Positions 1 to 9,279 of a stretch of DNA of 48,260 nucleotides are shown here, in pieces. Under the pieces are notes generated by a model that did no database searches, had not been told where the DNA came from, and worked only from the letters and a program-made list of their open reading frames with translations. The DNA lies in contig NZ_JAFMTW010000025.1 of the NCBI RefSeq assembly GCF_017329615.1, positions 1 to 48,260 of the forward strand. Direction: 5' to 3'. Position 1 is the stretch's first letter, and the number at the start of each line of letters is the position of its first letter. The translations under genes and the position numbers were made by a program. The DNA comes from Alicyclobacillus suci (GTDB taxonomy: Bacteria; Bacillota; Bacilli; Alicyclobacillales; Alicyclobacillaceae).

Positions 1-291
1 GGGATGAGGTACCCACCAGCCACATTGTGTGATGGCCTCAACATACAGCGCCTCGTGGCGCACCGATTCGTTGTGTCCACACTTTTAACCTAACACCAGT
101 TGCCGAGAACTTGACGAATTTTGACGCCATAGATTTTCCTCAGCCCCTCGTCTGCCTATTTCCACTTAAACTTGTCGGGTGTGACGGGAGCCCAGTACGC
201 GCTGTCGCGATGCAGTTGGCATAAATCAAGTTTGTCCATCATACGCGTACACGTGAGACCGTGTTTGTGTACGTGACGGAGAGGGGATTAC
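1..291. other. Left-edge stretch without a recognisable gene
   Basis: No convincing reading frame is seen on either strand. The last part is the leader of the amidase gene at 292, with the SD GGAGAGGGG at 278-286. The minus strand gives a short open stretch that I could not assign to any family; it may be the end of something outside the window. Confidence 0.4.
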
Positions 292-1116
292 ATGATGAAG
301 CTCGCCCTCGTTCAGGACGCGCCTGTCCTCGGAGATGTCGAAGCGACATTGGCACGCATGCAGGACATTGTTCGAAAAACGTGCCGAGACAATTCAGTCG
401 ATCTCGTGGTCTTTCCCGAGTTGTTTATCACAGGCTATTTGCCTGAACACTGGTCGTTTTTGCCCACGGCCGAAGCGGAACTCGAGTGGTTGGTGCGGTT
501 GCAAAGCATGGCGGCGGAGTGTGATGTATGGGTAATTGTCGGGCATCCGTCGTATCGAGTGCGTGTTACCGACGGGGCAAAGCGCCCTGAGTTGACCAAT
601 GCAGCATCTATCATCTCGCCAGATGGCATCGTGGGGACGTACGCTAAAGTTCATTTGTTTGGCGATGAGGGGAAGACGTTTGTAGCGGGACGCTCGTGGC
701 CAGTGTGGCGAAGTCCGTGGGGCAAAATCGCCGTCCAAATTTGTTACGACATCGAATTTCCGGAATCGGCGCGGATGGCGGGTTTGCAAGATGCAGATTT
801 ACTCGTCAATATTTCCGCGAACATGGTTCCATACGGATCGTACCATCGCATTTACGCACAGGCTCGGGCCATGGAAAACACGATGTTCGTCGCATGTCTG
901 AACCGGACCGGGATGGAAAACGGCATCAATTTTTGTGGCGAATCGTGTGTCGTACATCCGGATTCTTCGTGGTTGCTTCAGGCAGACTCCGAATCTGGCG
1001 TATTTGTCGTCGATGTACCGCTGCACGAGCGCCGGAATTTGCCGGACTGCGTTCAGTATGTGAAGATGCGCCAACCGCACGTGTACAAGTCTTTGGCCGA
1101 ATCACCGATGGACTGA
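292..1116 (+). CDS. Carbon-nitrogen hydrolase (nitrilase superfamily amidase)
   Basis: A cytoplasmic amidase/carbamoylase-type enzyme of 274 residues, the usual length for the single-domain nitrilase fold. The catalytic Glu-Lys-Cys triad is readable: Glu43 in FPELFITGY, Lys119 in YAKVHLFG and Cys151 in QICYDIEFPE. The family hydrolyses small amides, omega-amides or N-carbamoyl amines; the substrate cannot be fixed from sequence. ATG at 292 lies 5 nt after the SD GGAGAGGGG; ATG 295 is equally possible. It precedes a GABA-type aminotransferase and an amino-acid permease on the same strand, so a role in releasing an amino acid or amine for that route is plausible but inferred. The 120-nt gap to the next gene shows no obvious terminator. 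Confidence 0.85.
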   Translation: MMKLALVQDAPVLGDVEATLARMQDIVRKTCRDNSVDLVVFPELFITGYLPEHWSFLPTAEAELEWLVRLQSMAAECDVWVIVGHPSYRVRVTDGAKRPELTNAASIISPDGIVGTYAKVHLFGDEGKTFVAGRSWPVWRSPWGKIAVQICYDIEFPESARMAGLQDADLLVNISANMVPYGSYHRIYAQARAMENTMFVACLNRTGMENGINFCGESCVVHPDSSWLLQADSESGVFVVDVPLHERRNLPDCVQYVKMRQPHVYKSLAESPMD

Positions 1117-1236
1117 CCGATTCAACTGGGTACACCGTTCAACCGAACGCTTGAGAACCATTGAAGTGGAACCAAGAGAAGTGAAATCACGAAAAGTGAA
1201 ATCATGAGCAGAGGAACCACCAAGAGGAGGATCACG

Positions 1237-2562
1237 ATGGGGACTGAAACCGTCACTTCGCAAGGCCTATTGCAACTTCATGCACAGTATGTGCCGAAAG
1301 GCGTCAGCGTCCAGAATAAAGTCGTCATCACGCGGGCTAGTGGCGCTCGCATGTGGGATGAGGCGGGCAACGAGTACCTGGATTTTGCTGGCGGGATCGG
1401 CGTACTTAATATCGGAAACGCCCATCCGGAAATCGTTGAAGTCGTCACTGAGCAAGCCCAGAAACTGTTTCACACGTGTGTTCACGTGAGCTTGAATGAA
1501 CCTTATCTTCGACTTGTCGAACAGTTGTGCAGAATTGCCCCAATCGATGGCCAAAAAAAGGCGTTACTTCTCAACAGCGGGGCGGAGGCAGTCGAGAACG
1601 CTATCAAAGTGGCGAAGAGTTACACCGGTCGCTCTGCCGTCATCGCGTTTGAGTCGGCGTTTCACGGCCGGACCGCGCTCGGCCTCTCGCTGACCAGTAA
1701 AGTTCACCCGTACAAGGCAAAATTCGGGCCGTTTGTACCTGAAGTCTACCGCCTGCCGTTCCCGAATCTCTATAGAAAAGCAGAGGACCAATCCGCAGAG
1801 GCGTTTATCGACGAGTCCATCGCGACGCTCAAGCGCGCGTTTGACACCTATGTGGATGCAAATGACGTCGCCGCGATTATCATCGAACCGGTCCAAGGGG
1901 AGGGCGGATTTGTCGTAACGCCACCGCGCTATATGCAAGCGTTACGCGACATTTGTACAGAGCACGGTATCGTCTTCATCGTCGACGAGATACAGACCGG
2001 CTTCGCGCGCACCGGTAAACTGTTCGCAACCGAGCACTATGAGGGGCTCAACCCAGACATTATCACGATGGCGAAATCGCTGGGCGCAGGTCTGCCGATT
2101 TCCGCGGTCGTAGGTCGCTCGAATATTCTCGACGCGACTGAAGTTGGCGGACTCGGCGGGACGTACGGGGGCAATCCACTTGCGGCGGCCGCTTCGCTGA
2201 AAGTCATTGAAATTATGGAGCGCGACAATCTTCCACGCCGAGCGCAACAAATCGGCGAGCAAAGTTTTGCACGACTTCGCCGCCTGCAAGAGACGGTTCC
2301 GTACATTGGCGACGTTCGCGGGCTTGGTGCGATGGTGGGGGTCGAATTCGTACGGGATAGGGTAAGCAAAGAACCGTATCCTGAGTTGGTGGCGAAGATT
2401 AGTCAAAAGTGTTTTGAGAAGCGGCTTATCACGGTCAAAGCGGGGATTTACGGCAATGTCATTCGGTTATTGGGGCCACTCGTGATGACGGATGAGGAGT
2501 TAGATGCGGGGCTCGCTCGCCTCGAATCGGCGATAACGGAAGCTGTAGCGGAACTTTCTTAA
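1237..2562 (+). CDS. gabT: Class III PLP aminotransferase, 4-aminobutyrate type
   Basis: A PLP-dependent omega-aminotransferase of 441 residues that should move the amino group of GABA or a similar omega-amine to a 2-oxoacid. The class III signature is present: NSGAEAVENAIK near residues 113-124, FESAFHGRT near 138-146, IIEPVQGEGG near 216-225, DEIQTGFARTG at 250-260, and the Schiff-base lysine K280 in TMAKSLGAG. I chose ATG 1237 because GAGGAGG sits 6-7 nt upstream. An in-frame ATG at 1204 would add 11 unlikely residues and has no SD. A glutamate decarboxylase lies nearby on the opposite strand, and a permease follows directly, so GABA is the best substrate guess. Other omega-amino acids such as beta-alanine cannot be excluded. 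Confidence 0.82.
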   Translation: MGTETVTSQGLLQLHAQYVPKGVSVQNKVVITRASGARMWDEAGNEYLDFAGGIGVLNIGNAHPEIVEVVTEQAQKLFHTCVHVSLNEPYLRLVEQLCRIAPIDGQKKALLLNSGAEAVENAIKVAKSYTGRSAVIAFESAFHGRTALGLSLTSKVHPYKAKFGPFVPEVYRLPFPNLYRKAEDQSAEAFIDESIATLKRAFDTYVDANDVAAIIIEPVQGEGGFVVTPPRYMQALRDICTEHGIVFIVDEIQTGFARTGKLFATEHYEGLNPDIITMAKSLGAGLPISAVVGRSNILDATEVGGLGGTYGGNPLAAAASLKVIEIMERDNLPRRAQQIGEQSFARLRRLQETVPYIGDVRGLGAMVGVEFVRDRVSKEPYPELVAKISQKCFEKRLITVKAGIYGNVIRLLGPLVMTDEELDAGLARLESAITEAVAELS

Positions 2563-2640
2563 AACGAAATGGCGGTTTGCGGCATTCTTGGGGACTGGGT
2601 TCCTGAGGAATGTCGCCATCGCCTTTTGAAGGAGAATTGT

Positions 2641-4002
2641 ATGAAAGAAGACCAGGTGACACTTCGTCGGACGTTGACGCAATTTCCACTGATTCTTTTT
2701 GGCCTCGCGTACATGGCACCTATGATTGTCTTTGGTACCTTTGGTGTAGAAGACGAGACGACGCACGGCTTGGCAACGGATGCATACATTCTCGCCTTAA
2801 TTGCCATGCTTTTCACTGCATATAGTTACGGGCGCATGGCAAAAGCATATCCGATCTCTGGGTCGGCCTATACGTACGTGCGTAGGAGTATGAGCGCCCA
2901 TATCGGCTTTTTAATTGGATGGGTGACGCTGCTTGACTACTTCTTTCTCCCGATGGTCATATGGCTGATTGGCGGTGTTTATCTCTCCGCAGAGATTCCA
3001 GGTGTGCCTGCTTGGCTTTGGATTGTCTTATTTATTCTCGTCACGACCATTCTCAACATCGTCGGTATTCGGATAAGTACCAATGTCAACGTCTTGATGA
3101 TGGCATTTCAGTTCTTAGTTATCGCAATCTTCTTGGTGTTGAGTGTGCACGATGTGCTTCGGGGAATGGGGAGCGCGACGATTGTCTCGCCTAAACCATT
3201 CTTTTCTGATCAGTTTCATTTTTCCCTGATACTATCGGGGGCGGCCATCGCAGGGTATTCGTTTCTAGGATTCGATGCGGTGACGACGATGACGGAGGAA
3301 ACCGTGCGGCCGGAGAAAACGGTTCCACGTGCTATCTTTTTGATCACGCTCGTCGGCGGCGTCATCTTCATCATCGCAACCTATGTGACGCAACTGGTGT
3401 ATCCGGATTACACGAAATTCGCGCACGCCGATTCGGGTGCATCGGAAATCGCAATGCAGATAGGGGGGCACCTGTTTACCGCCATTTTCACAGCTGGTCT
3501 CATTCTCGCACAATTTTCCTCTGGAATTTCTGCCCAATCGAGTGCCGCACGTCTGCTGTACGCCATGGGGCGCGATGGGGTACTGCCAAAGAAAGTGTTT
3601 GGCAGACTCAATGGACGCTTTCAGACGCCACATTTCAATATTGTGTTGGTGGGCGTCGTCGGCTTGTTGGCGCTCTTCATGACGGTCGAGACGTCTACTT
3701 CGTTCATCAATTTTGGGGCCTTCAGCGCCTTTGCGTTTGTCAACGTCTCCGTCATCGCCCATTACTTTTTCCGCGCAGGCCTACGCAAGAAGCCGCTTGA
3801 CTTTCTACTTTATTTGGCAATGCCCGTGGTTGGATTCTTGTTCGACGGGTGGCTGTGGCTCAATTTGGACAAGAACGCGTTGAGATTAGGTGCCATTTGG
3901 TTGGCGTGTGGTGTTGTCTATTTGATATTCCTCACGCGTGGGTTTCGACGGGTGCCCCCTGAGATTCACTTTGACAGTGCGAATGAAACAGTGGACGGTT
4001 GA
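2641..4002 (+). CDS. APC-family amino-acid/polyamine permease
   Basis: An integral membrane amino-acid carrier of 453 residues with about 12 hydrophobic segments. The N-terminal FGLAYMAPMIVFGTFG stretch and the following SGSAYTYVRR are typical of the amino acid-polyamine-organocation superfamily. ATG 2641 follows GAAGGAGAA at proper spacing; the frame is open upstream to 2569, but those codons overlap the leader and look non-coding. It lies about 80 nt behind the aminotransferase, so co-transcription is likely. A GABA, glutamate or putrescine substrate, or glutamate/GABA exchange with the decarboxylase opposite, fits the context but is inferred. I cannot see the C-terminal plug known from GadC, so it should not be called GadC. 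Confidence 0.8.
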   Translation: MKEDQVTLRRTLTQFPLILFGLAYMAPMIVFGTFGVEDETTHGLATDAYILALIAMLFTAYSYGRMAKAYPISGSAYTYVRRSMSAHIGFLIGWVTLLDYFFLPMVIWLIGGVYLSAEIPGVPAWLWIVLFILVTTILNIVGIRISTNVNVLMMAFQFLVIAIFLVLSVHDVLRGMGSATIVSPKPFFSDQFHFSLILSGAAIAGYSFLGFDAVTTMTEETVRPEKTVPRAIFLITLVGGVIFIIATYVTQLVYPDYTKFAHADSGASEIAMQIGGHLFTAIFTAGLILAQFSSGISAQSSAARLLYAMGRDGVLPKKVFGRLNGRFQTPHFNIVLVGVVGLLALFMTVETSTSFINFGAFSAFAFVNVSVIAHYFFRAGLRKKPLDFLLYLAMPVVGFLFDGWLWLNLDKNALRLGAIWLACGVVYLIFLTRGFRRVPPEIHFDSANETVDG

Positions 4003-4079
4003 GCGGTTCCGCGATGGATGTTCACTGAAGGTATTTTCTTGGTGTTAGGAATAAAACCATATTCAGTAAGAACACGGTT

Positions 4080-4109
4080 GGCCAGGACTGTTTCTAACCG
4101 GTCCTGGCC
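4080..4109. terminator. Stem-loop between convergent genes
   Basis: Perfect 9-bp arms GGCCAGGAC (4080-4088) and GTCCTGGCC (4101-4109) with a 12-nt loop. It sits between the permease end (4002) and the decarboxylase end (4125), the position of a shared terminator. T-runs are weak on both sides (ATTTTC after it on the plus strand), so its strength is uncertain. Confidence 0.6.
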
Positions 4110-4124
4110 CCCCATTTTCAAATC

Positions 4125-5528
4125 TTAATGATGAAATCCATTGTCTTCCTTCGTGTCATGCGGCATTGGCCCATCCAATGAATCTAGGTACGCAACCGCC
4201 TGTTTGAGATTCATTAAGAACAGTTGAGCGAGATCTCTCGAGAATCCGTTTCGTACCACCACGCGCATCACGGTCACGTCCTTCATATTGGCGGGCATGG
4301 GGTACGCTGGCACTTGCCAGCCAAACGTCCGCAGTTGCCGAGACAAGTCATATAAATTCCATTTGTCCGGATAGCCCTCTTTTAGCCGCCACGCGAATAC
4401 AGGAATGTCACGTCCATCTGTGAGTAACTCAAACGGCCCGATTTGTTGAATTTCGTGACTGAGATATTGCGCTACGTCTTGGCTGGCCTTTTGCACCGCG
4501 TAGTAGCCGTTTCGACCTAAACGCAGGAAATTGTAATACTGAAGCAGCACCTGGGCACCTGGGCGAGAGAAGTTTAGGGCAAAAGTCGGCATATTTCCGC
4601 CCAAATAGGACACGCGGAAAATAAGCTCCTCGGGTAGGTCTTCTGCTTCACGCCACACGACCCAGCCAAGGCCTGGGTACACCAGTCCGTATTTGTGCCC
4701 GGAGACGTTGATAGATTTGACCCTTTGCAATTGAAAGTCCCAAATGAAGTCTGGCTGTAGGAATGGGGCGACGAACCCACCTGAAGCAGCATCGACGTGC
4801 ATGGGAATATCCAGCCCTGTTCGCGCCTGTAAATCGTCTAGGGCCTGTGCAATCGTGGCGACTGGTTCATACAGGCCGGTGTATGTGACGCCGAGAATTG
4901 GCACGACGCCAATGGTATTCTCGTCGACGGCGGAGAGAACGCCGTCGGGATGAAGATAGGGCTTATCTGGCGTAATGTTCACATACCGCGGTTCGACTTC
5001 CCAATAGTTCGCAAATTTTTCCCATACGACTTGTACCGCCGAGCTAAATACGATGTTGGGCCGATCAATGGACTTTCCTGCTTTCTTCCGTGCGTTCTGC
5101 CAGCGTCGTTTCAGCGCGAGACCGGCTAGCATACATGCTTCAGATGAGCCAGTCGTGGAAACTCCTATCGTCGTTTCGGGATTCGGAGCGTGCCACAGGT
5201 GGGCTAAAATGCGCACGCAACGCTCCTCTATAGCTGCTGTTTGTGGATACTCGTCCTTATCAATCATGTTCTTGTCAGCTGATTCGGTGTACAAGCGATT
5301 CGCGGCAGGTTCCATCCACGTGGTCACGAATGTGGCAAGATTGAGGCGGGCATTTCCATCTAATGCGAGTTCGTCGTGGATGATTTGATACGCGGTTTCG
5401 GGCAACATGCCTAGATCCCTCATGTGAAACCGCGGGACGGACTCCTTTTCATCGCGGGAAAATAACGGATTGACAGATAACTCATGAGGCAGCAGTGATT
5501 GCGCGTGGCGCGCGTTCCAGTGTGGCAT
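4125..5528 (-). CDS. gadB: Glutamate decarboxylase
   Basis: A PLP enzyme of 467 residues that converts glutamate to GABA and CO2 while consuming a proton. Length and sequence match the bacterial GAD group: the N-terminal PRFHM segment, TTGSSEACMLAGLALKRRW near 125-143, HVDAASGGFVAPF at 244-256, and SINVSGHKYGL with the PLP lysine at 279. ATG 5528 is preceded on the minus strand by GGAGGAAG at good spacing. The gene is convergent with a GABA-type aminotransferase and a permease. In acid-tolerant bacteria the family serves pH homeostasis, and here the GABA could also be consumed by the aminotransferase. The C terminus contains His residues (GFHH end), but I do not claim the pH-latch mechanism from sequence alone. 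Confidence 0.93.
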   Translation of the reverse strand: MPHWNARHAQSLLPHELSVNPLFSRDEKESVPRFHMRDLGMLPETAYQIIHDELALDGNARLNLATFVTTWMEPAANRLYTESADKNMIDKDEYPQTAAIEERCVRILAHLWHAPNPETTIGVSTTGSSEACMLAGLALKRRWQNARKKAGKSIDRPNIVFSSAVQVVWEKFANYWEVEPRYVNITPDKPYLHPDGVLSAVDENTIGVVPILGVTYTGLYEPVATIAQALDDLQARTGLDIPMHVDAASGGFVAPFLQPDFIWDFQLQRVKSINVSGHKYGLVYPGLGWVVWREAEDLPEELIFRVSYLGGNMPTFALNFSRPGAQVLLQYYNFLRLGRNGYYAVQKASQDVAQYLSHEIQQIGPFELLTDGRDIPVFAWRLKEGYPDKWNLYDLSRQLRTFGWQVPAYPMPANMKDVTVMRVVVRNGFSRDLAQLFLMNLKQAVAYLDSLDGPMPHDTKEDNGFHH

Positions 5529-5682
5529 ATTGGATTTCTTCCTCCGATAACTTCATTTGCACCCCTAGTAACGAAGACGCTCAAGGGTACCAAATTTTGT
5601 TGGGTTTAGTGTGCGTGGGATGAGCAGATTCATTCGTGCGGGATCACCGTGAACCAGTCGAATTAAAAGGAAAGTATCGGGA

Positions 5683-6207
5683 ATGGACGGATCGAGCCAA
5701 ATTTTGAACGTCACGCTAAACGATTTTGCGGAAATTGCGAAAGCGCTATCTTCTGATTTAAGAATAGAGATGTTCGACATTCCTCCGTCCACCGCGTCTG
5801 CAAATGTTCGGAAGTCGGAAGAAGTAGGATTGATTCAAACGGAACTCGTCTTAGGCACGCGTGGTACCCAAAAATGTTGTGCTGCGGTGTTAAACCGAAT
5901 TATTGTGGAGACACAGGAACCGGAAGAGCGCGAAGAAAACTGTGTTATCACGTCGATGCCGATTGGTCACTTTTTTGATTTTGAGGTGACTCCGACGTGT
6001 GGATTGCTGAGGAGATGGCAAGTATCTAGTCACGGAAGTTTCATTGAGGGGCGTAAAATTTCGGATGTGGTCTTGCGTGAGCTTCTGGTTAATGGGTCGC
6101 CACATATTGTTGTGCGCTTGGCGTTAGACGAGACGCGTATAATGTTGGCGGTATCCATCTGTTTGGCCGACTGTTTGGAAATTACGGGACAGACATGGCG
6201 TTTTTAA
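5683..6207 (+). pseudogene. Decayed ArsR-like winged-helix regulator
   Basis: The frame reads like an approximately 300-residue winged-helix regulator family that I recall from Bacillota, but it is only 174 codons long. The N terminus (LNVTLNDFAEIAKALSSDLR) runs straight into IPPSTASANVRKSEEVGLIQ, so about 20 residues of the first DNA-binding helices are missing in frame. A second in-frame gap follows TPTCGLL, where the central ligand domain should be. Near 6141 the family's C-terminal motif continues in another frame (NVGGIHLFGRLFGNYG), so there is also a frameshift; that frame stays open to 6275. An SD-like AAAAGGAAAG precedes ATG 5683. The gene is most likely inactive. It is divergent from the glutamate decarboxylase. 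Confidence 0.65.
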
Positions 6208-6745
6208 TATCGGGATCAATGTTTTGTGAGTGTTTTGTGAGTGTTTTTTGGGTATCAAAGGGTACTGTTGAATAGTTTGTACTATGGTCTCTCATGGAGT
6301 TTAGTTCTTGGCGTTTCAAGTACAGAGGTTGTTGAAAAAACGCAGGACTTCCAGAGTACGAGCCTGGGGTACTATTCGCTTCTGGACTGGTTTTATTTGC
6401 ACTAGGGTTTATTGTTACCGTGTATTTGTCGTGGCTATTAGTCTTCTAGTCACACTGATGTCTCTGATAATAGGGGTAAGCCTCGCCTCTTCCGCATTTC
6501 GTCATACTGTTTAATCAATGTCAGACGCACATACAGTCGTGATCACAGCCAATTATCTGCAACAATTCCACTAACTTCGTAGGTACAGTACTGCCACGCT
6601 TTCCTCGTTTGACCTCATCTCCTCTCGCCCGAACTGTATTGTGCGCTTTGCACAAACTTGGCACTCTTTTTGTTCATGGCGTCAATACACGCAGAGTTGA
6701 AATTAAATTAAGATAATTCAAACGATAGTAAAGGAGGAACAGCGG
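6208..6745. other. Non-coding/decayed stretch before the NCS1 permease
   Basis: No intact gene. A tandem TGTTTTGTGAG repeat lies at about 6222-6243. Between 6330 and 6515 the three plus frames give hydrophobic, membrane-protein-like pieces (for example GLVLFALGFIVTVYLSWLLV) broken by stops, which suggests the end of a lost transporter gene. At 6699-6723 an AT-rich imperfect inverted repeat (TTGAAATTA and TAATTCAA) precedes the SD AAAGGAGG of the permease and could be an operator. Confidence 0.4.
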
Positions 6746-8092
6746 ATGGCAAAAGCGGAATCTTTGAATGAGCCCGTGAACGAAAAGTTGGATGACTATT
6801 CGTTATCGAGAGTTCCTGAGACAGACCGCCGACACTGGTTTGGTATCGCGACCATGCGGTTTGGTCAGATGTCCGCACTCTCTCAGTTTCTATTAGGTGC
6901 GACATTAGGATTTGGCATGAGTTTTTGGCAGTCGTTTTGGGCGTTGACGCTCGGGGCCGTCATTCTCGAGATTGTTTCTATCTTTGTCGGGATTGCGGGG
7001 ATGAAAGAGGGACTCAGCACAACGATGCTGATTCGGTGGACGGGCTTTGGCAGGTTTGGATCCGTCCTTGTGAGCCTGGTTGTCGCGATTTCACTGGTTG
7101 GTTGGTTTGGCGTGCAGAATCAGGTGTTCGCAGATGGGCTGAACCAACTGCTTGGCGGGCCCATTTGGGCATGGTCTATCGTTACAGGAATTCTAGTCAC
7201 GCTGGTCGTCATTTATGGGTTTTTGTCAATGGGATTTACGGCCTATATTACGGTACCTCTTTTTATGCTCATTGCATTCATCTCGATTGGTCGGGCGTTA
7301 GGTCACTATTCGCTGGGACACCTCGTCTCGATGCATGCGCCGGGTAGCGTGTTGACACTGGGTGCAGGTGCGAGCATGGTTGCCGGTGGATTTATCACAG
7401 GGGCGATTATTTCTCCAGATATGACGCGGTACAATCGTTCAGTTGGCGATGTCATTAAGCAAACCGTGCTTGGGATTACCCTTGGGGAGTATCTCATTGG
7501 TCTAATTGGTGTACTTCTTGCACACGCGATGAAATCTTCCAATGTGATCACAATTGTCATGTCGACGAGTGGGGTGGTTGGAACGGTTGTGCTCGTGACG
7601 GCGACGCTGAAGATTAACGATTGGAACTTATACTCTTCTTCGCTGGGCATCGTGAACTTATTCGACGTCGTGTTTAAGAAGCGCGTCAGTCGCGTCGGTG
7701 TCACGATTTTGTTTGGCGCACTGGGTACGCTGCTCTCCGTCCTCGGTATCCTGAATCAATTTGAAGGGTTCCTTTCGCTATTGGGTGTGGCAGTGCCACC
7801 TGTTGGTGGCATTATGGTTGTTGAGTATTTCTGCATACGGCGATACAAAGATGAACTTGCGCGCTCAAGAGAGCAGGGTGTTTTGCCGGATACGTATGAG
7901 TCTTGGAATCCTATCACACTGATTTGCTGGATTGGGGCGTTCGTGGTTGGCGAGTTTGTGAAGTGGGGCATTCCGTCTATCAATTCGCTCGTCGTGGCCG
8001 CTGTGGCGTATTTCGTGTTGAGTAAGTTGGTCAATCGGAATCGGATGGTGACATTTGGAAGTGTAGATACGAAAGAACTTGCGAACGAATGA
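6746..8092 (+). CDS. NCS1-family nucleobase/cyclic-ureide permease
   Basis: A 448-residue membrane carrier of the nucleobase:cation symporter-1 family, closest in feel to CodB-type cytosine permeases. Features are a soluble N terminus with RVPETDRRHWFGIATMRFGQ, about 12 hydrophobic segments, and SPDMTRYNRS around residues 223-232, a family hallmark. Relatives carry cytosine, purines, allantoin or hydantoins (Mhp1). ATG 6746 follows AAAGGAGG. It heads the run of DUF917 and hydantoinase-type genes, so import of a cyclic amide such as a hydantoin is the attractive inference. A plain cytosine permease remains possible. The 3' end is followed after about 40 nt by the first DUF917 gene, so the two are probably co-transcribed. 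Confidence 0.85.
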   Translation: MAKAESLNEPVNEKLDDYSLSRVPETDRRHWFGIATMRFGQMSALSQFLLGATLGFGMSFWQSFWALTLGAVILEIVSIFVGIAGMKEGLSTTMLIRWTGFGRFGSVLVSLVVAISLVGWFGVQNQVFADGLNQLLGGPIWAWSIVTGILVTLVVIYGFLSMGFTAYITVPLFMLIAFISIGRALGHYSLGHLVSMHAPGSVLTLGAGASMVAGGFITGAIISPDMTRYNRSVGDVIKQTVLGITLGEYLIGLIGVLLAHAMKSSNVITIVMSTSGVVGTVVLVTATLKINDWNLYSSSLGIVNLFDVVFKKRVSRVGVTILFGALGTLLSVLGILNQFEGFLSLLGVAVPPVGGIMVVEYFCIRRYKDELARSREQGVLPDTYESWNPITLICWIGAFVVGEFVKWGIPSINSLVVAAVAYFVLSKLVNRNRMVTFGSVDTKELANE

Positions 8093-8153
8093 TGACCGGG
8101 AGACGGGGTCAACTGTCCCCCATTGATATTTGAATTTTATGATGGGCGGTGAC

Positions 8154-9245
8154 GTGGTGAGAAGACTGATTCATGCAAAAGACATCGATTACCTTGCTTT
8201 AGGCGCAACAGTACTTGGTACTGGCGGCGGTGGAGATCCCTACATTGGTGCCTTGATGGCAAAGCAGGCCATTGAGAAATATGGGCCTGTGGAGATGGTT
8301 TCGATAGATGAGTTGAACGACGACGACTTGGTCATTCCGTCGGCGATGATGGGGGCGCCTACGGTGATGGTTGAGAAAATGCCGGGCGGCGATGAGCCGG
8401 TGAAGGCATTTACACAATTGGAGAAATTCCTCGGCCGCAAGGCTGCAGCGACCGTGTCGATTGAAGCGGGTGGGCTGAATTCGACGATCCCGTTCGTGGT
8501 CGCGGCAGAACTTGGCATCCCCATTGTGGATGCAGATGGCATGGGGCGTGCGTTCCCAGAGATTCCGATGACGGCACTGCACTTTGGCGGCATTTCGGCG
8601 ACGCCGATGATGGTCGCGGACGAAAAGGGGAACACGGTGCTACTGTCTACTGTGAATGGGGCCTGGACGGAGGCGCTTTCGCGAAATGCGACAATTGTCA
8701 TGGGCGGTTCTTCCATGTTGGCGCTGTACGGCGCCAATGCGGATAAGATGGCGCCAAATTTAGTGCATGGCACCTTATCTACAGCCATGAAGATTGGCCA
8801 ACTGCTCGAAGCGAAAGAGGATGCGGCAGTTCGCCTCGCAAACCTCCTTCAATTTACGGATGGCGTGGAAGTGTTTCGCGGCAAGTTGACGGATGTCATG
8901 CGTCGGACCGTCGATGGATTCGCCCGTGGTACCGTGACGCTTGAAGGGATGGGTGTGGATAGCGGATCGGTCTGCAGACTCGAGTTTCAAAACGAGAATC
9001 TCATCGTGATGCGCGATGGGGATCCCGTTGCGACGGTGCCGGATTTGATTACGGTTTTAGATCAAGAGACGATTCACCCCATCACGACGGAAGAGTTGCG
9101 CTACGGCCAACGTGTGATTGTCATCACGATGCCTTGTGCACCCGTATGGCACCGGCCCGAGTGCTTGGAACTGGTCGGGCCTAGGTACTTCGGATACGAT
9201 TTCGACTTTAAACCGCTTCGGCCACTGACAACACAGAACGCGTAA
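8154..9245 (+). CDS. DUF917 family protein (S-methyl thiohydantoin desulfurase-like), copy 1
   Basis: A protein of about 363 residues of Pfam PF06032, formerly DUF917 and, as I recall, now named after an S-methyl thiohydantoin desulfurase. The family signature is clear: ALGATVLGTGGGGDPYIG near the N terminus, then IEAGGLNSTIPFVVAAELG, DADGMGRAFPEIPM and LEFQNENLIV toward the C terminus. The start is unsure. GTG 8154 or 8157 gives the usual family N terminus (RRLIHAKDIDYLALG); ATG 8139/8142 or TTG 8130 are alternatives, and no SD is decisive. It is followed within 35 nt by a short HyuA and then a second DUF917 gene, the arrangement typical of this family. A role in opening or desulfurising a five-membered cyclic amide is inferred from family and context. 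Confidence 0.85.
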   Translation: MVRRLIHAKDIDYLALGATVLGTGGGGDPYIGALMAKQAIEKYGPVEMVSIDELNDDDLVIPSAMMGAPTVMVEKMPGGDEPVKAFTQLEKFLGRKAAATVSIEAGGLNSTIPFVVAAELGIPIVDADGMGRAFPEIPMTALHFGGISATPMMVADEKGNTVLLSTVNGAWTEALSRNATIVMGGSSMLALYGANADKMAPNLVHGTLSTAMKIGQLLEAKEDAAVRLANLLQFTDGVEVFRGKLTDVMRRTVDGFARGTVTLEGMGVDSGSVCRLEFQNENLIVMRDGDPVATVPDLITVLDQETIHPITTEELRYGQRVIVITMPCAPVWHRPECLELVGPRYFGYDFDFKPLRPLTTQNA

Positions 9246-9279
9246 GTGAATGACTCGAGAATGGCTAGGAGGAAACTGT

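Noticed and set aside
247..272. GTACAC/GTGTAC repeat before the amidase gene as an operator
   Set aside because: Only 6-bp arms at 14-nt spacing with no second copy; compatible with chance.
1..291. A transposase or intron end on the minus strand at the left edge
   Set aside because: Some short open pieces exist, but no motif of a transposase, integrase or group II intron domain could be recognised.
5565..5792. A 75-codon minus-strand frame overlapping the decayed regulator
   Set aside because: It has no SD and is the antisense of the regulator's start and leader; it resembles no family.
8095..8120. GGGG/CCCC pairing after the NCS1 permease as a terminator
   Set aside because: A short stem without a T-run, and the next gene of the same unit starts within 40 nt.
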